64,000 nucleotides of DNA from contig NZ_AAWS01000011.1 in the NCBI RefSeq assembly GCF_000169175.1, positions 1-64,000 on the forward strand, read 5' to 3'. The notes under the pieces are model-generated. The model worked only from the letters and a program-made list of their open reading frames with translations, did not search any database and was not told the DNA's origin. This DNA is from Microscilla marina ATCC 23134. GTDB taxonomy: Bacteria > Bacteroidota > Bacteroidia > Cytophagales > Microscillaceae. Shown here piece after piece: positions 8,430 through 17,943 of the stretch. A program made the position numbers and the translations under genes. Positions within the stretch are counted from its first letter, which is position 1, and each line of letters starts with the position of its first letter.

Positions 8430-8535
8430 AAGTACCGAGGCAGAATTAAATATACCTAATGAGTAGGAGTAACAACCATATTATGAATGAGTTACCCTTA
8501 CTTGTAGCTAACTACTTGCTGCTACTTCGTCACTG
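8430..8535. repeat. Dispersed ~105-bp repeat, copy 1
   Basis: Starting AAGTACCGAGGCAG, this stretch is clearly related to 57643-57752. Shared parts include ATTAAATATACCTAATGAGT and CTTACTTGTAGCT, then ACTTGCTGCTACTT. The ends are weakly inverted (AAGTACC and GCTACTT). No gene is encoded. Confidence 0.6.
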
Positions 8536-8636
8536 CTCAAATGTAGCAGATTATCATCATTACAGTCAAAGCCAAATAAAGCTTATCTGAGTAAAATAAT
8601 AAAGCCTTTTTTAGTAATCTAGTAAATATCATCGTC

Positions 8637-11357
8637 TTATTTCCCAATTAATACAAAAGGAGCCCAGTAAAAAGGTGGAATAGGATTGCCTTGGTAGTCC
8701 TTCCCTTCACTAATTAGTCGTAGCTTTGCTTGACGCAATGCCTCGTGCTTAGTTTTGCCGGCCAGTAAATAATCATAAAAATTGATCATCAATTGTGAGG
8801 TAGACTCGTCAGCTACCGACCAAAGCGATACCAGTACACTCTTAGCTCCTGCATACAGCAATGCTCGACTCAACCCTATAATTCCTTCTCCTTTAGAAAG
8901 TTTACCCAGCCCGGTTTCGCAAGCTGATAGGGTTACCAGGTTTGCACTGAGTTCCAGGTTAAATATTTCGCCAAAATAGAGTGCACCATCGTCTTTATTC
9001 CCCTTAGACAACAACACCCTGGAGAGCTCCGGATATTGTTCGTTTACTACTCCGTGGGTAGCCAGGTGCACATAGCGGTAGTTTTTCAACTCAGATGATT
9101 TTATTTGTTCCTCTCGTGCCTCTGTTTTAAGGTATAATCGTGTTTTTCCATTTTTTTTGGCAAAAAGCGCTTGTATTTGATTTACTTCCCGCTCGGTAGC
9201 GGGTAAATTACTCTGTTTTTTGAAACTGACGGGTGCCATCAACAAAATGTCTTTAGAAGTAGCTGACGCACTTATGGGGTCTTTACTTTGCAAAAACAAG
9301 GTAGCAGAATAACTATAGCTAACCCCTACCTTTTTGATCAAATAAGGGTAGTTGCGCAATGAGGTTTCCGGAGTTACCTTCGAGGTAATCAGTGCCTCAA
9401 AGGGAAGCGTACTCATGAAACCATCAGGAATAAGAATAAGCTTTTTGATTTTGCGTGAAATCTTTTGGGGAAACAACTGCTTGTACAGCTTGAGCCCTGT
9501 TTTGTCAATCCTTCGTTTAAAGTACAATCTGTTACGCATTGAAATAATGTGCTTGTCAAACCTCTCCATGAGCGGTAAATCCAGTGCTTTAAACTTGCGC
9601 TTGCTTATGTAAAAGTAGTACAGGCGTTGGGTTTTTTGCCCTATAAAGTAAAGTATCATTGCCGATTCATTGTCTAGGGTTAGTTGTATTTGTGGCACCG
9701 ACACGGTCAAAGTATTAAATTTTAGGTTGTAATAATCAGGGTAATTGGTTTCTAACTGTTTGGTAAAAACATCATATTGGCGATTGAATGCAAATAGTTT
9801 TTCTCTAAAAACCTTCTCTTTAGCAGTCTCCAGCCCTGCAGCAAGCTGCTGTTCATAATAAGATATGTCGGCTTTGAGTTGTTTCTCCTGAGCAAGTAGC
9901 TTGGGAGGAATGCCAGCAAACTGTTTGGCGTCAGTATCTGTAATAGCGTCAAGTAATACTGCCGACTTGCTTTTTTCGGCAAAATAAAACGCCTTTTGAA
10001 AGTAATGTTTTTTACGCAATGACACTTCACTCATTGCCATACTGATGCGAATGCCATCTTCATAAATTTCGCTGCCAATTTTCCCCAAGGCAATCTTATC
10101 ACTTTGGTTGGTACGCAACCTCCTTACTTTCTCTAACAAGTCGTCGCACAGCTCCAGGGTTTGCAATGCCATTTTTAAATCTCTAAACCTCAGGCTTTTG
10201 CCAAAATGGAGTGCTTCAAAAGTTTGTGCTTTGAGCAACAGCGAGTTTATCAGTATATCTGCATTATAATATTGGTTAATCTCAGGGTTGGTCAGTACAT
10301 CGGCACTGTTAAAATCTGGTACATTAGCCCTGAGTGCTTTTTGATAGGTATTGAGTGCAGTGCGGTAGTTGCTTTGCTTGGTGTGTATGGCACCCATCAG
10401 GTTGTAAACACTGGCGAGTTCGGGGTGCTTTTCGCCAAAGTTTTTTTTGTAAATGTCCAACGCTTTTTGCTGATATTCCAGTGCTTTAGGCAAGTTCTCC
10501 TGATCGGCGTATACCTGCCCTATATTGGTATACACAAAAGCCACATTAGGGTGTTGGTCATTGTACACCTTTTTGCGAATCGCGAGTACCTCATCGAAGA
10601 AATCAAGGGCTTCTAAAAAGTTTCTCTCCCGTTGCTTGATAATGGCCATATTGTTATAAGTATTGGCAACCTTTATAGGCTGTTTTTCTTTCTTGTAAAT
10701 ATCAAGGGCTTTTTCATAATATTGGTAGGCCTCTTTGGGTTTGTTTTGGCTGTAAATCAATCCTATATTATTGTAAGATGCCGCTACCTCGCTGTGTTGG
10801 GCACTATAAAGCGACTTGCGTAGTGTCAAGGCTTTTTGATGGTATTCAAGCGCAAGTGCCCGGTTGCCCGTGTTCCAATATACCAACCCCAGGTTATTAT
10901 AGCAGTGTGCTTTACCTGCGTCAAACTGCTGGCGGGTATAAATATTCAAGGCTTTTTGAAAGCTTTCAAGTGCCTGGTCATTTTGCCCTTTGTTCAGGTA
11001 TATTTCCCCGATCACATTGAGTACTCCACCTTGTTGTGTCAGTGCTTGAGCCGATTGATTTTTAAGGTATATTTGGGTGCTGCTACATACCTTCAGGGCT
11101 TCGTCAAGCTGCCCCTGGCGTACCAGATATTCACCTATTTTATTTTGGCAATCAATGTATAATTTCCAGTGTTTTGTTTTATTAAAATTTACACCCGCTT
11201 TTTTTAAGTAAATGATGGCCTGGTTATATTTTGCCTTATTCGCTAGTTGTCGGGCTTGCTTTACCAATAGCAATGCGCTGGCATTTTGTGCCCCAAGGCG
11301 TTCAACATTGCTAAACACAGCAATGATCAAGAGTAAAAGAATAGAAAGTTTTCTCAT
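8637..11357 (-). CDS. TPR-CHAT protein (caspase-like protease)
   Basis: The 906-residue protein has a signal peptide-like start (hydrophobic 5-17, then RLGAQNAS). About eight TPR repeats follow (residues ~25-370, such as ALESFQKALNIY, ALEYHQKALTLR and ALEYQQKALDIY). A helical linker leads to a C-terminal CHAT domain (~600-906). CHAT domains are caspase-fold cysteine proteases; the expected dyad is present as His768 (LATHG) and Cys813 (LSACETG). Further family hallmarks are GEGIIGLSRALLYAGAKSV, SLWSVADE and the closing WAPFVLIG. No obvious protease substrate gene (for example a gasdermin) is adjacent. The signal peptide points to an envelope location. Confidence 0.85.
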   Translation of the reverse strand: MRKLSILLLLIIAVFSNVERLGAQNASALLLVKQARQLANKAKYNQAIIYLKKAGVNFNKTKHWKLYIDCQNKIGEYLVRQGQLDEALKVCSSTQIYLKNQSAQALTQQGGVLNVIGEIYLNKGQNDQALESFQKALNIYTRQQFDAGKAHCYNNLGLVYWNTGNRALALEYHQKALTLRKSLYSAQHSEVAASYNNIGLIYSQNKPKEAYQYYEKALDIYKKEKQPIKVANTYNNMAIIKQRERNFLEALDFFDEVLAIRKKVYNDQHPNVAFVYTNIGQVYADQENLPKALEYQQKALDIYKKNFGEKHPELASVYNLMGAIHTKQSNYRTALNTYQKALRANVPDFNSADVLTNPEINQYYNADILINSLLLKAQTFEALHFGKSLRFRDLKMALQTLELCDDLLEKVRRLRTNQSDKIALGKIGSEIYEDGIRISMAMSEVSLRKKHYFQKAFYFAEKSKSAVLLDAITDTDAKQFAGIPPKLLAQEKQLKADISYYEQQLAAGLETAKEKVFREKLFAFNRQYDVFTKQLETNYPDYYNLKFNTLTVSVPQIQLTLDNESAMILYFIGQKTQRLYYFYISKRKFKALDLPLMERFDKHIISMRNRLYFKRRIDKTGLKLYKQLFPQKISRKIKKLILIPDGFMSTLPFEALITSKVTPETSLRNYPYLIKKVGVSYSYSATLFLQSKDPISASATSKDILLMAPVSFKKQSNLPATEREVNQIQALFAKKNGKTRLYLKTEAREEQIKSSELKNYRYVHLATHGVVNEQYPELSRVLLSKGNKDDGALYFGEIFNLELSANLVTLSACETGLGKLSKGEGIIGLSRALLYAGAKSVLVSLWSVADESTSQLMINFYDYLLAGKTKHEALRQAKLRLISEGKDYQGNPIPPFYWAPFVLIGK

Positions 11358-11785
11358 AAATAGTGTTTAAAAAGGGTAGTCAATATGCCTTTGTCAGATT
11401 ACTTTGCACTGAGTTCTATACAAAAATATTAAAAAATAGCAGGCTGCCTATGCTGTGGCATAACAAAAAATAACTTTTCAATTATATTCTTTGTCAAACT
11501 TTTGATGCTATGTATATAGCACAAAACCATAATAGATGGGTAATGGTTGCCTGTGTGCTACGAAAAATCGTGCGTGGTACGGTATTTCGTTATTTTTCCA
11601 CAGCGCTGAAAATTATTTGTTAATAATGTTAACTGATAATCTGCGTTTTATTGTGCTGATAATCAATGGGTTAATGTTTTTGTTTTATAAAAATTACGAT
11701 CGTGGCATTTGTTTTGAATAAATGTGAGTACAAGTCAATGACAATTGGCTAAAAGATATTTAATAAGCTTTGTGGTTAGGAAAGA

Positions 11786-11817
11786 GAAAAAGAGGTTGTT
11801 TTGCAGCCTCTTTTTTT
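11786..11817 (+). terminator. Orphan intrinsic terminator
   Basis: AAAGAGGTTG and CAGCCTCTTT pair with one G-U, followed by T7. It lies in the 560-bp gap between the divergent CHAT and LRR-Sel1 genes, where I see no convincing gene on the plus strand. A small RNA upstream (about 11400-11785) is possible. The rest of the gap is AT-rich without other recognised features. Confidence 0.55.
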
Positions 11818-11884
11818 ATGCCCTTTGCTCAACGACTTATTCGACCTTTTTTGGCAAAATGCCACTAGATATCTATACATTTTT

Positions 11885-11892
11885 TATATTTG
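11885..11892 (+). promoter_or_regulatory. Bacteroidota-type -7 box (TATATTTG)
   Basis: The octamer fits TAnnTTTG and lies 25 bp before the ATG of the LRR-Sel1 gene. No clear -33 TTG was found at the usual distance. Confidence 0.45.
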
Positions 11893-11917
11893 ATTGAACC
11901 CACACCCAAGTGTTTAA

Positions 11918-14809
11918 ATGGAACAATCAAATCTGGTATACCAACAATTAACCGAGAAACAAGGTGCAGCAGTACATACCGCTTTGGCTTTTCTGAAAAA
12001 CAAGCCTTGTGCAATCAATAAAGAAATAGGCACTGCTTTGTTTGGCTGGAGCTGTAGGGTTGAATATCCTGCTCTTTCTAAAGCTGCCTATTTGCTTTGG
12101 ATAGATTTGGTAGAAGGTGCGGCTCAAGTGGCAGCATTAGACATTTATAAAAATCATCAGAAACAACCTAATAATTTTTATCGCTTATGTCAACATGTGG
12201 TAGACTTGCCCAACTATGATGTACCAACACTCCAGTTGTTTTTTGATTGGAGGTATGATTCTAAAATAAACTTGTCAGGCAAAACAGACCAACCCTTAAA
12301 GAAAATTCCCCCTTTGTTTAGTAAGGCTAATTTTTGTATCAACATCAAAGAAATAAGCATTGAATACCATTACATAACCAACATTCCTACTGATTTTTTT
12401 AACCTTACCCAACTCAAAAAACTAAGTTTTGCCAACGGTCAATTACTGAGTATGCCCAAAGCTATCCAACAGCTGAAACACTTAGCAGTGTTAGACTTGT
12501 CACACAATGATCTGTCTACCTTGCCTAAAGCCCTCAGTTCACTATCAACTCTGGTGCAGTTAAACATCGATGGTAACCCCCTCAAAAGATTGCCATTATT
12601 TTTAGAGAAATTTGGTGTTTTCACTCGTTTTTTTGATGCTTATCAGTGTGGAGTTCCCAAAGGACAAGAGGATATATTTGTAGAAACGTTTAAAGGCTTA
12701 CCAGACCATTTAAGCCATCAACAAATGACCACATTATTTTGTGCCGGGGGTTTACACCCAGATAAAACAGTACGGAGCGAGGCAAAACAGCAGTGGTTAC
12801 AACGTTTGCCTGACGGAGTAGCAGAAAACTTATCTTATTGGGTGTATAGAGTCAAGCTCGACTACATAAAATTTTTGCTGTACTTTAATGAGGTGCAAGC
12901 GTTGGTTCCCTTGTTTGACAATGACATAGTAACAGGTTGGTTGAAAAGTATTGGCTTTCGTACCCGTAAAAAGGCAGCATTGATAGACCTGAACCTGGAA
13001 GCCATCCCTGATTTCTACTTTAAACCCTGGTCTACCTCCAGAGTTGACCTATCGGGCAATTTGTTTACACAGGTTCCAATGCAGGCTTTGTTGGGTATTC
13101 ATAAGTTAGTAATGCTTGATATGAGCCATAACCTCTTAGAGAGTTTGTCTGGGCAAGCTTTACAACAATTGAAAGAATTAAGAGAGTTGAACCTTGGGCA
13201 TAATTTTTTTAGTGCAGTTCCGGTACACCTGACAGAGTTAAACAAACTTGAGAGTCTTGACTTGAGTCATAACTTATTGACAGAGTTATCAAGTGAGTTG
13301 CCAGTATTGCCCAAGCTCCAAAAACTCAATTTATCGTTCAATGAATTGGCAAAAATTCCCGCCGAAATTACCCAGTTTACCAATCTACAGGAGCTGGATT
13401 TGTCTTATAACTTTTTGGGTGCTATCCAAAATAGTGACTATACCTATAGCTACGCCTTGCCTTTAGAAATAAGTTACCTTGATGCGCTTACCCATTTATA
13501 TTTGAGCCATAACCAACTTACCCAATTACCACCAGGCATTGGCTTGATAGAAATGCTCAAAGTGCTGGACTGTAGTCATAACCAATTTGTAGAAATTCCG
13601 TGCGAAGTATTTGAGGCAGAAACTTTAGAAGTACTTGATTTTTCTTACAATAAGCTTGAAGCAATCCCCGAAGATATTGCGCTCCTCCCTCAACTCAAAA
13701 AAGTAATACTTACCGGTAATCCACTTACTACAGGAGCAGTGAAAAAAGCCCGTCATTGGCGTAAAGATGTAGAATGGGTGTATAACCAAGAGCCGTTAGA
13801 GGTAAATGTTCCCGCATCGGTACGTCGCAAACCAGGCGAAGCCTTGTTATTGAGTCAAGGCAAAAGCTTTTATAAAGAAGAAAAATATGACGAAGCAACT
13901 ATTTGCTATGTTCAGGCAGCTGCTTTAGGTGGCTACGAAGGGCTCAATGCACTGGGCGAAATTAATCTGTACAAAAAAAAAGACTACCAACAAGCGTTGC
14001 ATTGGTGTAGCAAGGCAGCCAGGCTCCAAAGCCCGGAAGCAATGCTGTATTTGGGATGGATGTATTACAAGGGGCTGGGAGTAGCCGTCAATCTTACTAA
14101 AGCAACGCATTGGTTTGAGCAATCGGGAGCACTTGGGCTGATTTCTGGGCAGTACAATGCTGCGCTGATGTATCATCATGGACGTGGAGTAAAAGTAAAC
14201 TTTAGCAAAGCCGTGTTTTGGTATCATCAAGCAGCAGAACAAGGACATGCCAGCGCAGCGGCTAACCTGGGGTGGATGTATGCTGATGGCAAAGGAGTGA
14301 CAATAAACAAAAGTTTGGCTGCCGATTACTACCGCAAAGCGGCGCTTAAGGGGCAACAAGATGCACAACGAAACCTGGCCCATCTGTTAAGAGACGGTGA
14401 TGGAGTGGACAAAAATGAAGCAGAAGCGTTTAATTGGTACGAGAAAGCAGCCAGTAAAGGTGATGCCTCGGCATTGGTTAACTTGGGGTGGATGTATCAA
14501 AAAGGCAAGGGGTGTAGGCAAGATTACATAAAAGCACTCAAGTATTATACAGAAGCCGCCAACAAGGGGCACTCAAGGGCTCAGTATAATACTGGGGTAA
14601 TGTACCAGTTGGGGAAAGGAACGTTTAGGAATCTTTCCGAAGCTTTTGCCTGGTACAAACTGGCGGCCGAACAGGGGTATGCCAATGCTCAACAAAGAGT
14701 TGCCAAAATGTATGCTACTGGGTTGGGGGTAAAGCGAAACAAAAAGCTGGCAGAGAAATGGCGGGACGCCTACCTAAAAAGTGTCACCGATGCAAAGCAA
14801 AAAAAATAG
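11918..14809 (+). CDS. Leucine-rich repeat plus Sel1 repeat protein
   Basis: The 963-residue protein is without signal peptide. After an N-terminal region (1-~130) come LRRs of the bacterial 22-23-residue type (for example LAVLDLSHNDLSTLPKAL) at ~145-230. A non-repeat stretch (~235-350) and a second LRR block (~355-615) follow. The C-terminal third (~640-950) is about eight Sel1 repeats, a TPR-like SLR family marked by LGWMYYKGLGV and LGWMYADGKGV. Both repeat types mediate protein binding, so a scaffold role is likely, but no enzyme domain is seen. The gene stands alone downstream of an orphan terminator and a TAnnTTTG box. Confidence 0.85.
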   Translation: MEQSNLVYQQLTEKQGAAVHTALAFLKNKPCAINKEIGTALFGWSCRVEYPALSKAAYLLWIDLVEGAAQVAALDIYKNHQKQPNNFYRLCQHVVDLPNYDVPTLQLFFDWRYDSKINLSGKTDQPLKKIPPLFSKANFCINIKEISIEYHYITNIPTDFFNLTQLKKLSFANGQLLSMPKAIQQLKHLAVLDLSHNDLSTLPKALSSLSTLVQLNIDGNPLKRLPLFLEKFGVFTRFFDAYQCGVPKGQEDIFVETFKGLPDHLSHQQMTTLFCAGGLHPDKTVRSEAKQQWLQRLPDGVAENLSYWVYRVKLDYIKFLLYFNEVQALVPLFDNDIVTGWLKSIGFRTRKKAALIDLNLEAIPDFYFKPWSTSRVDLSGNLFTQVPMQALLGIHKLVMLDMSHNLLESLSGQALQQLKELRELNLGHNFFSAVPVHLTELNKLESLDLSHNLLTELSSELPVLPKLQKLNLSFNELAKIPAEITQFTNLQELDLSYNFLGAIQNSDYTYSYALPLEISYLDALTHLYLSHNQLTQLPPGIGLIEMLKVLDCSHNQFVEIPCEVFEAETLEVLDFSYNKLEAIPEDIALLPQLKKVILTGNPLTTGAVKKARHWRKDVEWVYNQEPLEVNVPASVRRKPGEALLLSQGKSFYKEEKYDEATICYVQAAALGGYEGLNALGEINLYKKKDYQQALHWCSKAARLQSPEAMLYLGWMYYKGLGVAVNLTKATHWFEQSGALGLISGQYNAALMYHHGRGVKVNFSKAVFWYHQAAEQGHASAAANLGWMYADGKGVTINKSLAADYYRKAALKGQQDAQRNLAHLLRDGDGVDKNEAEAFNWYEKAASKGDASALVNLGWMYQKGKGCRQDYIKALKYYTEAANKGHSRAQYNTGVMYQLGKGTFRNLSEAFAWYKLAAEQGYANAQQRVAKMYATGLGVKRNKKLAEKWRDAYLKSVTDAKQKK

Positions 14810-14867
14810 GTGAAGGCTTCATTGCCTCCACCCATGATAATGAATGTCTGTGAGCTTTAATAATGGC

Positions 14868-15419
14868 TTAGTTCAAAGAGTAGATAGGTTTCCACATTTC
14901 TACCATTTTCTTTACAGCATCTTCAGGAATGAACTTCATTTCGCTGAAAGGCTTACCAAATTGCTCAGTCATATGATTGTACATAGACTCAAAGTTGTCA
15001 TATACCTTGTTCATGTTCACTTTGTATAGTTCGATGAAGTCAGTATTAGCTACTTTGTCAGAAGAAGAACGCATATACTCATATACTTTCTGCGCAAATT
15101 TTTCTTGAGAATCAACCCACTCTTTCAAAAAGTCAGGAGCATCATCTAATTTCAATTGACCTTTAGCAGTGTCAACCATAGAATCTACAATTGATTTTTG
15201 CTTTTCAGACCAATCTTTGTACAATTCGTTCGCTTTTTGTGCAGCGTCAGTTCCTTCAACAGTTTTCTGAACTTTTTTAGCAGCTTCAACAAAGTTAGTC
15301 ATTAACTGAGTCTGAGCGTTTACAAAAGTTTCGAAAACCTCACGGGTACGAGTTTGTGCAGCTTCTTGAGTAGCTTCAACTTTTGAAGACTTTTGAGATT
15401 TTGTTTTTGTATTATTCAT
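14868..15419 (-). CDS. Phasin-like coiled-coil protein
   Basis: The 183-residue protein is almost wholly helical. It begins with a low-complexity N-terminus rich in Thr, Lys, Ser, Glu and Ala (1-25). A helical body follows with FVNAQTQLMTNFVEAAKKVQKTVEG and LYKDWSEKQKSIVDSM, as in phasin/PhaE-like proteins that coat polyhydroxyalkanoate granules. No PHA synthase is present in the window, so the granule link is inference. A stress-related coiled-coil protein is an alternative. A good TAnnTTTG box lies 30 bp upstream and codon use looks like that of a well-expressed gene. Confidence 0.5.
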   Translation of the reverse strand: MNNTKTKSQKSSKVEATQEAAQTRTREVFETFVNAQTQLMTNFVEAAKKVQKTVEGTDAAQKANELYKDWSEKQKSIVDSMVDTAKGQLKLDDAPDFLKEWVDSQEKFAQKVYEYMRSSSDKVANTDFIELYKVNMNKVYDNFESMYNHMTEQFGKPFSEMKFIPEDAVKKMVEMWKPIYSLN

Positions 15420-15448
15420 AGCAAAATACCTTTTTTAACTTCTTTGTA

Positions 15449-15456
15449 CAAATGTA
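15449..15456 (-). promoter_or_regulatory. Bacteroidota-type -7 box of the phasin-like gene
   Basis: On the minus strand the octamer TACATTTG matches TAnnTTTG and lies 30 bp upstream of the ATG, giving a short leader. The -33 element is not obvious. Confidence 0.5.
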
Positions 15457-15986
15457 TAAAGCTTGATGTGTTTTGTGAAATTTTTAAGTATATTTTTTTG
15501 TTTATAGTCCTTTATTTGCACATAACTAAGAAAATAGGGGGTGTTGATTGTATTTTTCTAATAAATGCAATGTCGGAGTAATATGAGGAAGGTGTTTTGT
15601 ACTTTGCAAATAAGCTTTTTGTTTTTAGATAGATTGATGGCTAAACTAAAAAACAAAATACTATAGCCTGGTAATATTATATGATAATTTGATAATATTA
15701 ACATTTAAATAATACAACTAAGTGAGTATAATATGAAAATTCGAATTTTTTTTATGAAAATTGCTATTTGTTGTTCATATATTACATCAGGGACTGATAA
15801 GCCTTCACACGTTTTTTGGGAAATCTAATTGAAATCAATAGTAGGGCAAGAGATCAGTAAAAGATGAAAGTTGAAGGTGGGAGTGTTTTGGGGCAGATAC
15901 ATTAAACCTTAAATACATACTACTCCTGTGAATAGTGATAAATGAGTGCTGGTCTAAAAAATTACTATTAAAATTGTAGCACAACC
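15457..15986. other. AT-rich intergenic region, no gene seen
   Basis: This stretch between the divergent phasin-like and rpsT genes is very AT-rich and has no coding frame I can support. Apart from the two flanking promoters I see nothing definite in it. Confidence 0.5.
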
Positions 15987-16017
15987 TTGAATAACTCAAT
16001 ATTTACTTATAAATTTG
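15987..16017 (+). promoter_or_regulatory. Promoter of rpsT
   Basis: TTG (15987-15989 region) and TAAATTTG (16010-16017) are separated by 20 bp, close to the Bacteroidota TTTG-N19-TAnnTTTG consensus. The rpsT ATG follows 57 bp later. Confidence 0.6.
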
Positions 16018-16074
16018 CGTCTCTTTTTTTGAAAAGCAGAACCATAGATATAAACGAAAAGAATTTAGTGAAGT

Positions 16075-16329
16075 ATGGCAAATCATAAATCAGCTCTTAA
16101 GAGAATTAGAGCAAACGAAAAAAAACGATTAAGAAATCGTTACCAAGTAAAGCAATTACGTGCTACTTTAAAGCAGTTGAACGCTACTAAAGAGAAATCT
16201 GAAGCTGAAACTCTTTTAAAAACAGCTAGTTCTCAATTAGACAAACTAGCCCGTAAAAACGTAATTCACAAAAATAAAGCTGCTAACCAAAAATCTAAAC
16301 TTACCAAACAAGTAAGTGCTTTGGGTTAA
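16075..16329 (+). CDS. rpsT: 30S ribosomal protein S20
   Basis: The 84-residue basic, helical protein begins MANHKSALKRIRANEKKRLR and contains NVIHKNKAANQKSKLTKQV, which are S20 signatures. The length is usual for the family. S20 binds 16S rRNA early in 30S assembly. It has its own promoter and is followed 116 bp later by radC. Confidence 0.97.
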   Translation: MANHKSALKRIRANEKKRLRNRYQVKQLRATLKQLNATKEKSEAETLLKTASSQLDKLARKNVIHKNKAANQKSKLTKQVSALG

Positions 16330-16445
16330 TATGAATTAGTAGCAAATTACTTCCCAAAAGATGAGGTGGAGCCGTATATTTTGTAATGTATGGCTTTTTT
16401 TATGCCTAATTCTGTAACTTGCCTCAAACAAAGGCTTTACATACT

Positions 16446-17219
16446 ATGCAAGATATTGTTTCGTCTCAGGCAAACAACAATGATGATCAAACGGTTGATA
16501 AAACAGCCAATAGCGAAGAGTCGTTTTTGGAGCCAGGTCGTTTACAGATCACCCGTTGGGCAGAAGAAGACCGTCCACGAGAAAAGTTATTGCTTAAAGG
16601 TAAACACTCACTTTCCGACGCTGAACTTATCGCAATATTGATTGGTTCAGGTACGGTGTCGGTAAGTGCAGTAGACCTTGCCAAACAAATACTCAACAGT
16701 GTAGGCAATAACCTGAACGACCTTGCCAAACTTAGTATCAAAGACCTGAAGAAGTTTAAGGGAATAGGAGAGGCCAAAGCTATTTCTATTATAAGTGCGT
16801 TGGAACTAGGACGCAGACGCAAAGAAAGTGAGCCGAGCCGCAAACCACGCATTACTTCATCAAAAAACGTGTACGACCTCATAGCTCCTCATTTGATGGA
16901 CTTGGGACACGAAGAGTTTTGGGCAGTGATGCTTAATAAATCCAATGTAGTAATAAAAAAAGAACAGATAAGCTCTGGTGGAGTGTCGGGTACCATTGCT
17001 GACCCTAAGGTTATTTTTAAAAAAGCAATAGAGGCATTGGCTTCGTCTATCATTGTGGTACACAACCATCCTTCGGGTAACCTGCAGCCTAGTCAGGCAG
17101 ACATAGGGCTTACCCGTAAGCTGGCCGAAGCAGGTAAAATGCTTGATATACCTGTATTAGATCATATGATTTTTACCGATTACAATTATTACAGTTTTGC
17201 CGATGAGGGCATGATGTAA
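16446..17219 (+). CDS. radC: RadC-family JAB/MPN-domain protein
   Basis: The ATG at 16446 gives 257 residues; upstream in frame there is only a TTG. The N-terminal part has a UPF0758-type helix-hairpin-helix region (DRPREKLLLKGKHSLSDAEL and LKKFKGIGEAKA). The C-terminal JAMM domain carries the metal-binding HNHPSGNLQPSQAD (HxH-x7-S-x2-D) and closes with LDIPVLDHMIF. RadC proteins were linked to DNA repair, but their biochemical role is unsettled; the fold is that of a metalloprotease. The DUF1684 gene follows after 20 bp. Confidence 0.93.
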   Translation: MQDIVSSQANNNDDQTVDKTANSEESFLEPGRLQITRWAEEDRPREKLLLKGKHSLSDAELIAILIGSGTVSVSAVDLAKQILNSVGNNLNDLAKLSIKDLKKFKGIGEAKAISIISALELGRRRKESEPSRKPRITSSKNVYDLIAPHLMDLGHEEFWAVMLNKSNVVIKKEQISSGGVSGTIADPKVIFKKAIEALASSIIVVHNHPSGNLQPSQADIGLTRKLAEAGKMLDIPVLDHMIFTDYNYYSFADEGMM

Positions 17220-17239
17220 ATTTGAAATAAGAAAAAACA

Positions 17240-17851
17240 ATGAGAAAAATATATTGGATTGTAAGTGTTGTTGTGGTGATTAGCCTGGTGTATTCTTTTT
17301 CAAGTACTGACAAAAAGAAAGTGTCTAAAGATTATGTAACCAGAATCATGGAGGCACGACAGGCAAAAGATGAGTATTTTGAAAGTGGTAAAGATTCACC
17401 AATCAAAGATAAAAAGGCTTTTCATGGCTTACATTATTATATACCTGATGCAGGGTATCGGGTACGTGCTACTTTAGAAGTAAGCCCTAAACCTGAAATG
17501 TTGGAAATGCCTACCAGCAATGGTAAAAACGAAAGTTATATAAAGTATGGCTATGTTGAGTTTAATTTATTAGGCAAAAAACATCGCTTGTTGGTGATGA
17601 AAAAAGAGCCCAAAGATAAAATACTATTTATAGCATTTACCGACCAAACCACCGGTGAAGAAACTTATGGGGCGGGCAGGTACTTGGATGTACCCTTGGT
17701 AAACGGCAACGAGGCCAACGTGATTTTGGACTTTAACCAGGCATATAATCCTTATTGTGCTTATAATGAATCTTATGTATGCCCCATGCCGCCTCAGGAA
17801 AATCACATGGAAGTAGCGGTGAGAGCAGGCGAAAAGGCCGAAAAGCATTAG
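17240..17851 (+). CDS. DUF1684 family protein
   Basis: The 203-residue protein has an N-terminal hydrophobic segment (6-20) that could be a membrane anchor or signal peptide. Its C-terminal half carries the DUF1684 hallmarks: TDQTTGEETYGAGRYL, LDFNQAYNPYCAYN and CPMPPQENHMEVAVRAGEK. The biochemical function of the family is unknown. It lies 20 bp after radC and ends before a strong terminator, so both are likely co-transcribed. Confidence 0.85.
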   Translation: MRKIYWIVSVVVVISLVYSFSSTDKKKVSKDYVTRIMEARQAKDEYFESGKDSPIKDKKAFHGLHYYIPDAGYRVRATLEVSPKPEMLEMPTSNGKNESYIKYGYVEFNLLGKKHRLLVMKKEPKDKILFIAFTDQTTGEETYGAGRYLDVPLVNGNEANVILDFNQAYNPYCAYNESYVCPMPPQENHMEVAVRAGEKAEKH

Positions 17852-17876
17852 AGAGCAGGCTTAAGAAAGCTATAGT

Positions 17877-17919
17877 AAAAAAGCCTGAAGTTGTTTTCTA
17901 ACAGCTTCAGGCTTTTTTT
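17877..17919 (+). terminator. Rho-independent terminator after the radC operon
   Basis: AAGCCTGAAGTTG pairs with CAGCTTCAGGCTT (one G-U), with flanking A- and T-runs. It lies between convergent genes and could serve both. Confidence 0.88.
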
Positions 17920-17943
17920 GGCTAATGATGTATGGTCTCTAAA

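Noticed and set aside
3582-15419. A polyhydroxyalkanoate pathway linking the esterase at 3582 with the phasin-like gene at 14868
   Set aside because: The genes are 10 kb apart, the esterase carries a secretion signal, and no PHA synthase is present.
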